Below, piece after piece: positions 23,404 to 36,549 of a stretch of 64,000 nt of DNA. Both the position numbers and the translations under genes were made by a program. Numbering within the stretch: the stretch's first letter is position 1; every line of letters starts with the position of its first letter. The stretch lies in the NCBI GenBank assembly GCA_047967505.1, contig CM106541.1; one strand, 5' to 3'. This DNA comes from Dipteris shenzhenensis (lineage: Eukaryota > Polypodiophyta > Polypodiopsida > Gleicheniales). The notes beneath the pieces are model-generated. The model did no database searches. It saw nothing but the letters and a program-made list of their open reading frames with translations, and was not told where the DNA came from.

Positions 23404-24660
23404 GGATAATATTAGTATTGTTCAGATGTTAAAGCTAACATTTAACATTGTAATAGACTCTATATAAAGTGATTTTAGCACTAAATCATAGAATCACATT
23501 ACTAAATACTACACCGAGGACTTAATATGTTATAGTATAGACCATATTTTAGAAATCAATCCTAGGAATAAAGATAGGACAAAATAGTATTGTTCATTCT
23601 TCCAAGTCAGTTATTATGACTAAATAGAATACTCATTATGTCTAAATAGTACTATTAGTGTTAATTAGTAGTGTGCGATGTTTGAAATGGTGTCTATTAG
23701 AGGACTTCAAGCGTAATCATTCTCTCCTTGCCCTAACCCTGCTTCTAGTTCTATTTAGCACTATCTAGTACTATCCCTTGCACTAACCTTGCTACTAGTA
23801 CTATATAGTAGTGTTTAGATATTGTTCTCTTCCTTGACTTAACTCTGCTATTACTACTATTAGCTCTCTTTAGTATTATTTTGCAGTATTTTAGCACCAT
23901 TTAGTACTATGTAGCACTTAGTAACATTTAGCACTGAGTAAGTACTATTTATTGAGTATTATTTAGGACTCAATAATTCTTAGCACTTAGTAATATTAGC
24001 ACTTAGTAAGTACTCTTCAATACTATCTAGCACTTAGTAATATTAGCACTTACTATTCAATACTAATAGTACTATATAGCACCTAGTAATATCACACTTA
24101 CCATCTAGCACTTGCTATTTAGTACTAGTAGTACTACAGATCGAGCATTTACTATTTAGTAATATTAGCACTTGCTATTCAGCACTTACTAATATTAACA
24201 CTTCCTATTTAGTACTATCTAGCACTTACTGTTTAGTACTATCAAGCACTGGTAATATTAGCACTTACTAATATTATCACTTAATATTTAGTACTAATAG
24301 TACTATCTAGCACTTAGTAATATTTGCACTTACTAATATTAGCACTTAGTACTATATAGCACTTAGTAGTATTAGCACTTACTAATATTAGCACTTACTA
24401 ATAGTACTATCTAGCACTTACTAATAGTACTAAACTAGCAATTAGTAATATTCGCACTTAGTACTATCTAAAATTTAGTAAAATATTTAGCATTTAGTAC
24501 TATGTGAACATATTTAGTACTATCTAGCATTTACTATTTAGTACTGCATTAGTACTATGTAGAATTTACAACAGTACTTAGCACCTAGTACTATTTAGCA
24601 TTTAGTACTTACTGATACTTGGTACTCTAGTATAGCAGTTAAGACTTAGTAATTGAGTGA
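23340..24660. repeat. TAGTACTATTTAGCA repeat, block 2
   Basis: Same word family as 20160-21378, with more tagcacttagtaatatt and tagcacttacta variants. It ends about 110 bp before the AG acceptor of the main transposase-like exon. A dilute stretch between 23480 and 23740 holds few copies. Confidence 0.85.
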
Positions 24661-24768
24661 TAGAACTTAGAAAAATAATGATGGCACTCTAAGTTTTAAA
24701 CAACTTATAGTTTTTTTGTTTGTTGTCTAGGTTTAAATAATAGTGATTGTTGATGATTGATTTTGCAG

Positions 24769-26690
24769 GCAAAATTTTTCCTTAATTTCAAGGAGGAGCA
24801 TCCTTCCATAGATATTGGTTTTCATTCTTTTTAGAATCTGAAGCCCTATTTCGTTAAAAAATTGAAGGAAAGGAATACTTGTTGTTGTATTTACCATCAT
24901 AGAAGAATAGACTTGTTCTGACTAGCATTGAATTCCATGAGGCAGAATAGCACATTGTTGCATGGAGATATGTGTGATTGCTTATGTAAGGTTTGTAGGC
25001 CCCAAGGGGAGGACACATGTGTTGCCCATACCAGCAGTTGTTCTTTTGTGTCTAAAATGTGGCGTTCGGCAGTATGTCCAAAGGAAGAGGATGCTAAATG
25101 GCACAAGCTTGGATGCTTATTGTGCAAATGTGACAAGTGCCCACGACCGTTGTTTTGCCCATGTGAGTTGGATGATGCAAATGGTGCATTGATAAGATGG
25201 AATATGTATGAATATGTCAATGAGGATATAGGAAAAGGTGATGCAAAGAAAAAAATAAATTTCTTATACAAGGAAACTCCTCCATCCATCATCATCCCTT
25301 AATACTTGCAACACTTAAATGTGTTTACCACTCACAACTTCCGTAGTTACTGGCAACACTCTCAATTCAAAGAGTGCACCACAAATTTTCCTGATGATGT
25401 GGTGCTTTCAGTTGTTGACTTTGTAGAGAACTATACATTCAAAGTGCAGAATGAAGTTCAATCAATGCATTGGCATAATGACCAAGTGACCATCCTGGTT
25501 CATATTTGCTATTGGAAGGAGACGAGCGAGATAAAAGAACAGGGCCATCTTTTATATTTCAGATGACAAAGAACATGACACACTATTTGTGCAGCATTGC
25601 TTTATGCTCCACCATCAATGGTGCGTGTCTAAAGGCTTGAAGTTTAAAAGACACTGGGTTTGGTCAGATGGGGCAACATCTCAGTTCAAGGCCGCTTGCC
25701 CATTTTACTTTGTTGCAAGGTAAGACATTGGACACTGCCACCTTATTTTCTACATCATGCAGAAGATGTTGCATATTTTAAAATGCAATATATATGTTGT
25801 TTGTTATGCTAGTTATTGCTCTTTGATTGGCATTCGGATGATGTGGAACTTTTCAGAAGCAGTCATGGTAAGGGACAACATGATGGGGCTGGTGCAATCA
25901 TAAAGTGTGCACTAACCAGTGAGCAATTGGATGTAAATGGTGCAAAGCTACAAAATGCACATGATGTTGTGGAATGGTTGGCATGGAAGATGGGAGGTGA
26001 TTCTAAACAAAGGCTCTTTGTAGAAGTAAAGGTTGGTGATGTTGATAGGTCTAAAGCATGGAATTGCCAGACCATCAAAGGAAGTCATTCAACACACTGC
26101 ATATTGGGTTTTAGTAACAAAGATCCCACACAAGCCTTGTTTAGACATTTGTCATGCTTTTGTTCATTCTGCATGGATGAAACATGGGATAAGTGCACCA
26201 ATTTATCTCACGCAAGTCCATGGACCTTGAACAGTAGGCTGGAGCCCACCATCAATGGATAGACTGCATCAGACATGGAGAAGGAATCTGTAACTTATGT
26301 GATGGATAGAGACCAACTGGCTGACATGCTTTAGATGGGTGACCATTTTGCAGAACTACGGTCCCCTACAAATGGAGATAATGAGGATTATTATGTGGTG
26401 CTGTGCTCAAAATAAAAAACAGTCCTCATAAAGCAAGAGACGATGGCTGGGGTAATGCCTTCAACATTGGGGATCAAGTGGTTTATGGAATCTTTTATGC
26501 AAAAATCCCAAAATGCAAAAGCAGTTATGCATTACTAAAAGATGCACCTCCTGCCATAGTGCATGCTGATGCAGTGTTGGCAATAAAGTTCCAAATGTTG
26601 CAAGCAAAGCATAAGGTTAAAGGCCAAAGAATGGTATATTGTGTACCCCAGGAGGTGCACGAACAAATCTTAGCAAATGTTTCTCTATAA
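24769..26690 (+). pseudogene. Transposase-like gene, main exons
   Basis: Two exons, about 24769-25719 and 25813-26690, with AG at 24767, GT at 25720 and AG at 25811; the intron joins in phase. Text in order: FKEEHPSIDIGF; NLKPYFVKKLKERNTCCC; a Cys-rich zone (CDCLCKVC, CLLCKCDKC); NYTFKVQNEVQSMHW; HHQWCVSKGLKFKRHWVWSD; WSDGATSQFK (25661); then MWNF and SSHGKGQHDGAGAIIK (25854-25900). The block WSDG...QFK / W-N-F / SHGKG-x2-DG-x-G recalls an unnamed transposon-encoded family common in cnidarians, fishes and some plants. The two Asp-Gly sites are candidate catalytic positions. At least four stops and three frameshifts (near 25560, 25845 and 26400) make it inactive. The C-terminus is well preserved (to TAA at about 26688). 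The family name is unknown to me. Confidence 0.6.
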
Positions 26691-27059
26691 GAACTGCTAT
26701 GGAGCATGTATTTTTGCAATGGCTCTTACATATTTTTGTGTGCATTTTGTATTTTTAGCTGCCCCTTTGGGGGCTGCTTTTTGTAATACAAAGGCATCTT
26801 GTCTTCACAAAAGAAATTTGAAAACTAAGTGTGTTTTTTTCAGTACATTGATTAAATGGGGGTGTTTCCATGCCAAATGAATATGGGACAAATTATTAAA
26901 ATCAAGTGTTTAAATGGGACAAATGAAAATGCATCTATGGTAAAGAAAAGGAATCCAAAAATTGTGCAAGTGTAGTGATAGTGGAGCTCTAGCAAACAAA
27001 TCTTTTCATAACATGACTTATTTGTTTCTCTTGGGGATGCTCTCTAGTGAGGAACTTTA

Positions 27060-27440
27060 ATAGTTTTTAGTACTATTAGTTTTAATTGTGTACTATTATA
27101 TTATTACTATTTAGATATTGCTATCATATCATAATATTAGCCCTATTTTTTAGTGATTATGTACTATTGTAGTAATTTTTGTAGTTCATATTAAGTTTGT
27201 TCTATTGTCATATCATACTATTTATTACTATTTGGTTAGTACTATTTAGTACTATGTACTACTATCTTAAGTAACTCATTCATTGTTAATTGAGAGAGAG
27301 AGAGAGAGAGAGAGAACCATTGTACTACTATCATATCATACTACTTAGTACTATTTGGTTAGTACTATGTAATACTATCTTAAGTAGCACATTTGCTATC
27401 AATTGAGACAGAGAGAGAGAGAGAGAACCATTGTACTACT
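27060..27440. repeat. Sparse TAGTACTATT repeats with two (GA)n tracts
   Basis: A segment containing ttggttagtacta, tatcttaagta, then (GA)n then accattgtacta occurs twice (about 27230-27330 and 27350-27440). It shares its words with the intron blocks at 20160 and 23340. Confidence 0.7.
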
Positions 27441-28400
27441 GTCATATCATATTTTTGTAATGTTGTTTCTCTTGTTAATATATTGCACTTATAATTTAGA
27501 ATGAGCCATACAAAATCAGAAGGCGCCATATAAAATCATAATGAGACATATAGAATCAGTCATATGAGATTACGGAGCCCAAACGGCTTGGATACAATAG
27601 CTTTTCGCTGCACTCCACACACCCCAATATACTATGTTCTAGGAAGGAATGACCCTAGAATGTAGGAGTTTTCGGCCCTTCTTCCTCACCATCCTCATTA
27701 GTAGCTGACCCGAGGGACTATCATCTCGAACATCTGAAGTTGCTATTTCTTCTAGGCTATACTCTGCATTTGTAAGGTCTCTAAAGATGTTATTAGCCCT
27801 TTTTGCAATTCCATCCTATAGCTCTAGAGCTGAAGAGTGTACAACTCTATTACACATTGATGGATCTGTAATGCCAGTCAAAAACTACCAACTGTATGAG
27901 CACCATAACAGACATGACACATGATTCCTTAGCTTAGATGTGACTAACAGTTAGTATTATTTTATCTAGAACCAAAATTGGTACTATATTGTTCAGCAAA
28001 AAATACCATAAAAGATAACATATAAAAAAGAATTATATATTTTATTGCATTGACATTGGCTATTTATGCACTGGTTAAAACAATGGATCACCTAGTACTT
28101 TTATCAGCAAACATGAGTACCATTTAACAGCACCAATACCATGTAAGAACACCAGTACATTTATCAGCTCACCATTAATTTTATCAGCAAAGTAACCCAA
28201 CACTTTTTGAAGTCAACAAATTGGGCTGGTACTTAGAGAGAATGATACAAATGCAGTGCTACCCATATCCTACCATGGTAAAAAATTAGCATCAATATTG
28301 GATGGAGGAGTCCAGATCAAAATGAAATAAACCCAAACTCCTATACCAGTCATATTTCCTGGAGCCACTTGCATCCAAGCATATTTGAGTCTCTTGTCCT
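27441..28400. other. No gene recognised
   Basis: AT-rich sequence with short frames and no conserved motif on either strand. Confidence 0.4.
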
Positions 28401-29980
28401 TGTGTCTTCAAAGTTTACAACTCATGCTTAATCTCTTGAATATGCATGCCATCTTCAAATCCAATTCTTCAATTGATTCCTCAAATCTCCAATCAAAAAC
28501 CTCTTCATTATCATTGGTTTGTGCATACAAGTCTCTATTTCACAACTCTCCATAAGATGCATCATGGATTGAGTCATGTGGTAAAACATCACGTGCTAAC
28601 TTCACCTAGTCATCCAAGATTCCTTCATTGCACATGATATGGAAAGAGATATTTTTGTCAAATACATCTAACTCATAGTCTTGCACTTGCAATACATCCA
28701 TTGCATCAAGAGACATAACCCCATGAGAACCTTTGACCCTTTGCTTCTGCATTAGAGTGTCATTACAATAGGGTCTCTAACAAAAATACATCAACATCAG
28801 AGAGGCCTCACTATTCCCCTGCTCTTCATTATCATCCTCATTGTCCTCACACTACCTTTGGGGTTGATATGTCTTATTCCCATCCTCTTGTCTACCTCAT
28901 ATTGTGTGGATACTTCTCCTTGTAAATTGGCCATCATTGTCTCTACCTCATGGACTAGCTACATAAATGCATTCCAAGCATCTATCTCTGAGCATCTGTC
29001 ATGTTCAAACAATCTACTTTCTGGTTGGAAACATAAATCACCTACTTCTCCTCTTCTTCATCATGAACATCCACCTCATTTTTAGCATGCATGCTTGGTT
29101 CTTCTTTGGGAGGCCCTGGGATCCTCTTCTAATTGAGCATTATACCCCATAAGAGCTCTCTGCTTCTTGTTCATCACCCCCTTCAAGCATCTCTTGCTCC
29201 ATTTCAATAGCCTCTTCTAACTATAATTCCTTATCTACGATTTGAGAATCCAAAGTGTCATCAATCCCTCATTCACCACCTTTTATAAATGAATCTGATG
29301 TACCAATCATTGGCGATGGCAAAATCTTTTTATCACCTCCCTTCACATCATTGGTCTCCTCTAATTTCATTACATCGTAGCCAATTGCATCATTGACATT
29401 AAAGTGATACATCATGAAGAAACACACTTCTTGGCATATAAGGCAACACAAACACATCTAAAGAAGTATTTACAAGCTTTGATTCATAATAACACTTCCC
29501 TTGTAAGCTACACAGATTGATCAAACCCAACTGATGCAATTTTCCACTATTTTGCACATATGATTTCAAAAGCTTCATCAAATTGATGAGGATTCTTCAA
29601 TTTCATCAACTTAAGATCTGGCATGATCCTAGTAACAAATTTGTTGATCTTTAGTGTTTATGGTGGAACTTTAGGATGCAAAGAACCCTTCCATTCCTGC
29701 CATAGCAGACAGTTGAGATACTTGTCAAGTTCTTGATTGAGCACTTGCTAGTGGTTATAGAACACCTTTTACATTTGATTAGGATCCTTTACACATGCAT
29801 ATTGGACTAAAAAATTAGCTCTTACCTCTTGGGATTTAAGATCCCAATTTTGCATTTGCAACACGGGTGAAAGCATGCTATGGTTTCTAAAAAAGTACTC
29901 TTTTTGGCAAAGGTTCTAGCATAGATATAGCACTAAATTGTGTACTAAAAGGTGCTGACAGTTGGATTAGATTTCCACAT
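28400..29980 (-). pseudogene. Long decayed coding stretch, family not recognised
   Basis: On the minus strand one frame stays protein-like across stops. It reads MLSPVLQMQNWDLKSQEVRA, then VQYACVKDPNQM, then LKINKFVTRIMPDLKLMKL and NPHQFDEAFEI. Towards lower coordinates it becomes acidic (KLEETNDVKGGDKK; EEAIEMEQEMLEGGDEQEAE). The early part has the feel of a retrotransposon gag, but I cannot place it. Stops are frequent, so it is not functional. Confidence 0.3.
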
Positions 29981-30366
29981 ATTGAGGAGTCCATGATCTA
30001 CAATCTGCAATCCACTCTCAATCAAGGATGATTTCCTCGCACATCGAGGAATCCACGATCTGCAATCTACTCTCAATTGACTCTCTTCTCTCTCGTGGAA
30101 TCACTCGCACATGTTTGAAACCATTGACAGTTGACTCTCTTCTCTCTCGTGGAGTCCTGACTCTGTCCCTGCAATTATCTCCGCTCATCTTCACTAGAGG
30201 TCCATTGCTCTCTCTCTCTCCTAGTGGTCCATTGCTCTCTCTCTCCTTGGCTCTCTCCATTCTCTGTGCAAACTAGCTCTCCCCTTCTCTCTCATTGAAG
30301 CCCTTGCACTTTGGACTGTATGTTCTCTCTGGTGCAAAAACCAGTTATGTTTGATTGATTCTATAG

Positions 30367-30409
<43 letters not shown>

Positions 30410-30410
30410 A
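29980..30410 (+). repeat. Short tandem duplications and (CT)n tract
   Basis: gaggagtccatgatctacaa (29980) recurs as gaggaatccacgatctgcaa (about 30043). ttgactctcttctctctcgt (about 30077) recurs at about 30129. Then come ctctcctagtggtccattg repeats and (CT)n at 30365-30410. Open frames over it on either strand are artefacts. Confidence 0.7.
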
Positions 30411-30489
30411 AGATGATTTTCTCGTATAGTAAGATTGAGCATGCATGTTTTGATGTATTGTCTTCTTGTGTCGTTCATTAATTTATGAT

Positions 30490-30890
30490 TTACCATTGAA
30501 ATATGGTTGTGTGTAGGATGGAGAACTCCACACTAGAAGTGCCACACCATGAAGGGAACTCGCTCAATGCACTGCCATAGCATTGCTCCGAAAGGAACAT
30601 GAGACACTTGACATTAATAGTTGTGCGACATTTCAAGCGTACCACAAAGAACTTGGACTTGAGAACGAAGGCTGACATTTTGTCTAAGGTTATAAAACAT
30701 CTAGATATGCAAGAGGTTGTCAATGAGACAAATTTTCAAAGCCAGTCCATATCAATGGCAATAGTGGATAATCTAAAGACATCACTGAGTCTTGTGAAAA
30801 GAGTAGAAAGTGCTGATAAGTTAGCTCTGACGAGAGCAGCTCTCCACATGATTGCTAACACTTCAGCATTTAGAATTACCCCATAATAGT
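30490..30890 (+). pseudogene. Isolated exon-like fragment, family uncertain
   Basis: A frame of 95 codons (30599-30886) follows a possible AG acceptor near 30516. It reads KNLDLRTKADILSKVIKHL, then SISMAIVDNLKTSLSLVKRV and DKLALTRAALHMIAN. It is helical and charged, without stops. It might belong to a transposase-like gene similar to the one at 24769, but I see no shared motif. Confidence 0.25.
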
Positions 30891-31099
30891 TTTTCCATGG
30901 CCATTTTTGCCTCATTGGATAGGAACGAGGCCAATCCAACAATGTCAGTGGGCCTAGTGACCAAGTTGACCGATGACTAGTTCTAAGCCGACTAACTTTG
31001 GCTCTTCAAATTGATAGAAGGACATCTTATCATCCCCCTTTAGTTGTTCCAAAATGAGTTTCTCTTCAAACATTTGTTGCATTAATGTGTACCCCTCTA

Positions 31100-33300
31100 C
31101 TAAAGAGTATGAGGTGATTTCCTCTTCTTTCGGGCACTAGCAAGGATTTAGAGGCTCAATTAAGCACCCAGTGCTTCAAATAGATCATATCATGTCCCTT
31201 GTTTGCCTTAATCCTTTTCTCAAACTTATGTTGGCACTCGTGGAGCAAGTTTTGTGCCTTTATAAGGTATTTTTTCTCTACAAAGGTGTTTGGGGATTTG
31301 TCCTAACCCTTGTAGCTTGGATAGGGTTCTTAGCAATTCCTTGACTTCTTTAAGAGGAGGATTGATCAAGCCTTGCTTTGTGGAAGTACCACTAGAAGAA
31401 CATGATGTGGCTAAGGTGCATGTGTCTTCGTCTGGCCCATCTTGGTTGATTACTTGATCATGGCTCTTTCCAATCTTAGTGGTGCCTTTAGTATTTTTGT
31501 GCATAAATCAATTTGCCCCTCTAGGCTTTGATGTACTAGCCTTCTCTCTTTTAGCCTATTTACGTAGCTCTTTAATGAAGCCTTGGCTCGAGCCCCTATA
31601 ATTATATTCAAGGATACCAAAGATACGTGACCTCTCTCAATACTTAGTAAATTAATGCTAGCCTTAGGATCAGTGGGGCAATTCTAGTTGGACTTTGCAT
31701 CATCAATCCTTGTAGAGGTGATCAACTCCACACCCTGCATGTAATGGTGATGGTGTGTTTGAAGGGGATGTGACTGGTGTGGGTGGGGTATTCTTGGAGG
31801 GGAAATCCTTTAAGGAATAAGATCCTTGACATTTAAAACATGAAACTAGCGGATTAGCCACTCCTTTTTATGGACACTCATTAGCTGTGTGAGAACCTTG
31901 ACACATATTGCATTGAGACACTAGTGTGCTTGTTAAGGTGTTTATATCTCTCACCTTTTGAGAGATAGGGACCATCTAGTGAGTCGCTATGTATTGGTCA
32001 TCTTGCATAATGTGTCTTACCACATTGCTAGGTAGTTCTTCCACCAACACTTGATTCATAGTAGTGATTCGTGGTAGTGGTGGTTGAGGTCTCAATACTG
32101 GTGGGAGTAACAAAACATTTTATGTTCTAAATTTCCCTCGATTAGGAGGCATTGTACTTTGAAAGGCCAATTGTGTCAAATTAGGCAATGTAGGTAGGAT
32201 GAGCTATGGCCTTGGTTGATTCAAGGGTTGAGGAATTACTTAAGATAATGACATTATAACATATCGCAATTTTCCCAATGCACATAGTGGGCATAGTAGA
32301 GTGTAGACCTTGCCCTAAAAGCAAGGGACCTCATTGGTGCAATGGTATCCTATACATAGCCCACAACACATTATCATGCCTCAAAAATAAATAAGGGTGA
32401 CTTCCTTCATTGTTCCCCCTTTCAATTATTGGCTCAACTAATTTAACAGGTTAGTAGGCAACTCCTTCATGTTCTAGCCTTTAGTGGCCATGGCTACCTC
32501 TTTCGCTTCACTTGTACTTGTGGTTGGCCTTTAGGGTCTATGATACTGAAGGTTTCTCCTCTCAATCTAAATGCATTGCCATCTTGTTGCATACCTCAAA
32601 TGACGTGGTATTCATCGAATAGATGATTGTGATGCTTAGAATCCCATAAACCTATGACGAGGTGTGGTAAGAGGTTTGTATCACTCATTCCTCGTGAGAT
32701 TCACATCTCAAATTCAAATGTTAAATCCTAGTGATTTATCTCTAAGAGACTCTATTTCCTTTTGCTTGAGCTCATATAGCTAGTTGATCAAGCTCCACTT
32801 GGGTGCAAATCCAACTACAAACGATCTACGCAATGCATCCCAATTGATCTTCTCTTTTGGTTTTAAAGTCCTACACCATTGTCTAGCCTTGCCATCAAGA
32901 CTCAAGCCAAAATCATTGACCTTGTCTAAATCACCGATGTCACTAAATGTCTGAAGATTTGTTTAAAATGCTCTACATGGAGATTGGGTCTGCTGCTCAT
33001 AAGAACTTGGTGATTAACTTGGAGATTGTGATTGTTTTACATCTAGAAGGTTTTTCATCTATTCTCATAAATGTTGGAGGTGTAGCTTTCCTTCCTAATC
33101 CTTGCACTAGGGGATAAGAGAACATCATTGGGTATGGCATACCTCCCATGTTCTATGTCCAAGTAGGGAACAACTGAACTTCGGATGTGGGAGGTCTTAT
33201 TTGTGGACCTTCTCCTTCATTCACTTTGGTCTGACATTTGAAAATCTTGGGCGATTCTAGGTCCAAATTAACCCCTATATGACTGAATTTCATCAAACAA
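31100..33300 (-). pseudogene. Ty3/gypsy gag remnant with zinc knuckles
   Basis: On the minus strand, at about 32980-32690, the text NDFGLSLDGKARQWCRTLKP, then NWDALRRSFVVGF, then LINQLYELKQKEIESLRDKS matches the gypsy gag capsid consensus. Lower down are two degenerate CCHC knuckles: CCGLCIGYH (about 32355) and CNMCQGSHTANEC (about 31910), an exact C-x2-C-x4-H-x4-C. Stops and frameshifts are frequent. A 92-codon frame at 31226-31504 is the downstream spacer. No protease or reverse transcriptase follows. This is an old, truncated copy. Confidence 0.6.
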
Positions 33301-34430
33301 TGTATATGGTGGATTTTTAACCCAATGTTGACTTTTGCTAATTCATCGCACTAAATTAACTAATTCAACGTGGCATTGAATTAGAGTTAACATTGTGTGG
33401 TCCAGTTTGCACAGTTTGTCGCCTAATTATTTATGATTTTCTCAATTTTAATGATTTATTTGTAGAGTTTTCTAGGCCATGGATGCTACACTATCTATTC
33501 TATTCAAGAAAGCAAAGAGGCAACAAAAAAGAAAAACATATTTACAAGCACATTGGGAGGTTTTTTTTAAATATGCCTTGTCACTTCAAACCACTTCAAA
33601 ATTCATGTACAACACCATATTTTAGTGCTTTTGATTGCATTTGATAGCAACAATTCCTTGGCAATCACCTAAACTACCTTTTCCTATGATTTGACAACTA
33701 AATACACTCAAAATCACTTCAAATCACTCAAAAACACGTCACAACTTCTCTTTTCATTCACGCCTTTCATATGCTTCAAAGCCAATACCTTTTCATTACT
33801 CTACTTAGCATTGGAAAATGGGAAGATAACTAGAGAGACAATGCAAGGAAAAGCATATCTAGTACCCTTTTGGGCAATGGCGCTAAAAATGTGTGGTCTC
33901 CGAAGTGGTGACTCACATGTCATGGGGATCAAGCCGATATGCTAATGAGGTACTCCCTACAAAGAACTATAGGTGCAAATGTGATCTGCTTGCATCACTA
34001 TAGTGATTCTTAGCTTATTTTCATCATGAATTCATAAGAGAAGAATGGGGAAGGAAGGGGGATGGAGAACGGAGAGGGATTATGCAAGGAGAAGGGGAAG
34101 GGGAAAATAACATGGCATTCACAAAAGGCATGAAGAGGAAAAAAGACCAAACTTCAAAAGAAGAAAGAAATCTTGTATTCCAATGCAAGCACACAAGTGA
34201 AGACCAAAGTCAACTAATTCGCCTTTTATACATCTCAGCTTTGGAACAAAGGTCCACCCCTATTCTCTCTCTATCACTCTTTTTTTTCATTTTTGCAATC
34301 CCATCTAGCTCCAAGGCACAATCACTAGCTCTATGGACTTGCCAGCATCCATCAAATGACATTGTCAACCAATGTGGCTAGCAATTATACTCAATTTTAA
34401 TTCACTATATTCTTCTGTATCACCAACCCT
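33300..34430. other. No gene recognised
   Basis: The plus-strand frame of 99 codons at 34082 is Lys-rich at one end and Ser-rich at the other, with no family resemblance. Nothing else is supported. Confidence 0.4.
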
Positions 34431-34439
34431 TAAAATGCC

Positions 34440-35560
34440 TCTTTTTTATTTCAATGTCACAGATGAGGTAGCATAAATATATCCATATGGTCATCCCAAA
34501 ATTTTGCTGAGTCAATGGCAAAAATACCATTTGAATCTTTTCTCATGGCTGCTTGAGCCCCTCTAGACATAGCCTTGAACCATTTTACATCCAATATAAA
34601 CAAGTCAAATTTTCAAAAGCTCACTTTCATGGTAGCTTGCCATTGTTTTTGTATCCCATGCACTGGCTAAACTCTCTTCGGAGAAGTTTGTCACTCATGA
34701 CTCCATGATCAAATGTGTTACACTTCACATCAATATTCTCTACGCAAAAGTGATGCCCATATGACCACTTCGCATTGAAAATTTTATGATAAGCATAAAA
34801 TGAAAAAAACATTATTAGTTCAAAGAAATCAACACTACTTCCAACTTCTCATCATGAGAAACATAAATTGATGAGGTCACTACTTACATGAAGATCATAG
34901 TCCTTGTTGGCAATTTCTCATTCCCTACTAATCATAATCTCTCCCCTCTAATAGGCCTCTCTAATTGCATCTTGGATCCATTCAATCTTGCATTCTCTTG
35001 GAAATGGACATAAAACATCTAGATATCTAGCCCCTTTATTTCTTCATCTAAAAGGTCTTATACCTTCCACTTATTTTCTTTTTTCATCTTTTGTCTTTCA
35101 ATCCATCTCCATTCCCTCACAACTATAAAGAAAAAATTTGATCACCTATAACTCCAATGAAACACTCTTTCTTCAACTACCTTTCCCTTGTTCCATGTCT
35201 CCTTCAAGTCATGGATCATCCCTTTCATAGGCGTTGAGGGATTCCATTGCACAACACACTCGATGAAATAAAACATTTATTCTTGTACCAAGAAACCTTT
35301 TCCATGCTACCTCCTTGCTATGACTTTTCCCTCACAATACCTTTCAATACTTTCATGAAAATTGATCCATTAGATGGACAACTAGATGTAGTTGAATATC
35401 TAGAATACATGTTGGAAATGCCTTCTAAATTAAACATATGGCTTTGATGGCTTAAATTTTCATCATCTTGATTGATGACTTTGGAATATCCTCTGAAAAT
35501 ATCCACCTAAATTATCCTCAATATTTTTAGAAATGTAATTATTTATATTTGCAAAAATGT
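34440..35560 (-). pseudogene. CACTA (En/Spm-like) transposase remnant
   Basis: Minus-strand pieces, in order from high to low coordinate: IFMKVLKGIVREKS, then GGSMEKVSW (about 35400-35230), which resembles the conserved stretch MKxLKxxVRxKxxPEGSM of plant TNP2-type proteins. Then come EWEIANKDYDLHV, YHKIFNAKWSYGHHFCVENI and KCNTFDHGVMSD (34800-34690). After a frameshift, LFILDVKWFKAMSRG, IDSAKFWDD and FMLPHLCDIEIKKRHF (to about 34440) follow, like the DUF4216 region. Stops and frameshifts exclude activity. Terminal CACTA repeats are not found. Confidence 0.5.
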
Positions 35561-36540
35561 GGATCATGATTTTGAGATCCACACCTCATAAAAGAGCATA
35601 GCAAGTGGATGGCACTCTTGACTTCCTCCATTAAGCAATCCCAAAGTGATATTGGAATATCATACTATTGCAAAGAAAAATAATAATTATATGTGCAATG
35701 CATCTCATTTAAGCATGGTTATGGCATGAAAATATGAAATACACCAAATAGAGGTAAAGACCTAGTGGATGACATAGAGGACATAGAAAATGATGATGAC
35801 CAAAAATTTGACCATGAATTCTTGATTTCTTGTAATAAATAGATTATTTTATTATTTCTATTCAAATAGTATGTATTTATTCATCTAAAATCAAGAAGAT
35901 AACTAGTGATTCTTAAGCTTCTTATTCAAAGCACAAGACAAAAGTATGACTATGAGTTGTGGTCTTTTAACTTTAAATATTAGGCACTACTATTGATGTA
36001 GCTATTATGTTATATATTCAAAAGTGCTACATGTTCAATATATGTTTGTTTTAAATTACACTATTAGGTTAATATTCTTATGGATACTTGATAGTAGGTT
36101 GTTTTCAACAACAAGTACTATTAGGAGATATATTCATGAACATGTACATGTAGATGTAGATATACAAGATCTGCATACAATTGTATCTATACATGAGTAC
36201 GTAGATGGAGAAGATCCCCATATAAACTTGTGTGGAATATTGCACATTAGGTGAATCAATAAATATTCTAGAAAATGAAAGGAAGTGTAGCAGATACTTG
36301 TTGCTCACATCAGTCACATTAAACTATGATGGCTAATGTAAATACTTTGGTATAAGAGGACCTTGAGATATATGTGCCCACAAAAGATTCAAGCGAAACT
36401 ATACAAGAGGGTTCATCAAAAGAAATTCTTCAATATTTGAATAAGGGTAACCTTTTTAAAATTCAAAATTTAAATTTTTAGGCCTTCCCTCCTCCTTCTT
36501 CATGGCTACATGTTGCTCCTCCTCCAGTACTCCTCCAATG
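35560..36540. other. No gene recognised
   Basis: AT-rich with short frames; the sequence near 36130-36180 is rich in acatgtacatgtagatgtag words. Confidence 0.4.
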
Positions 36541-36549
36541 CCTATTGTC

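Noticed and set aside
20160-24660. CRISPR-like or satellite array
   Set aside because: No constant repeat with unique spacers, and the context is a plant nuclear genome; word order is irregular.
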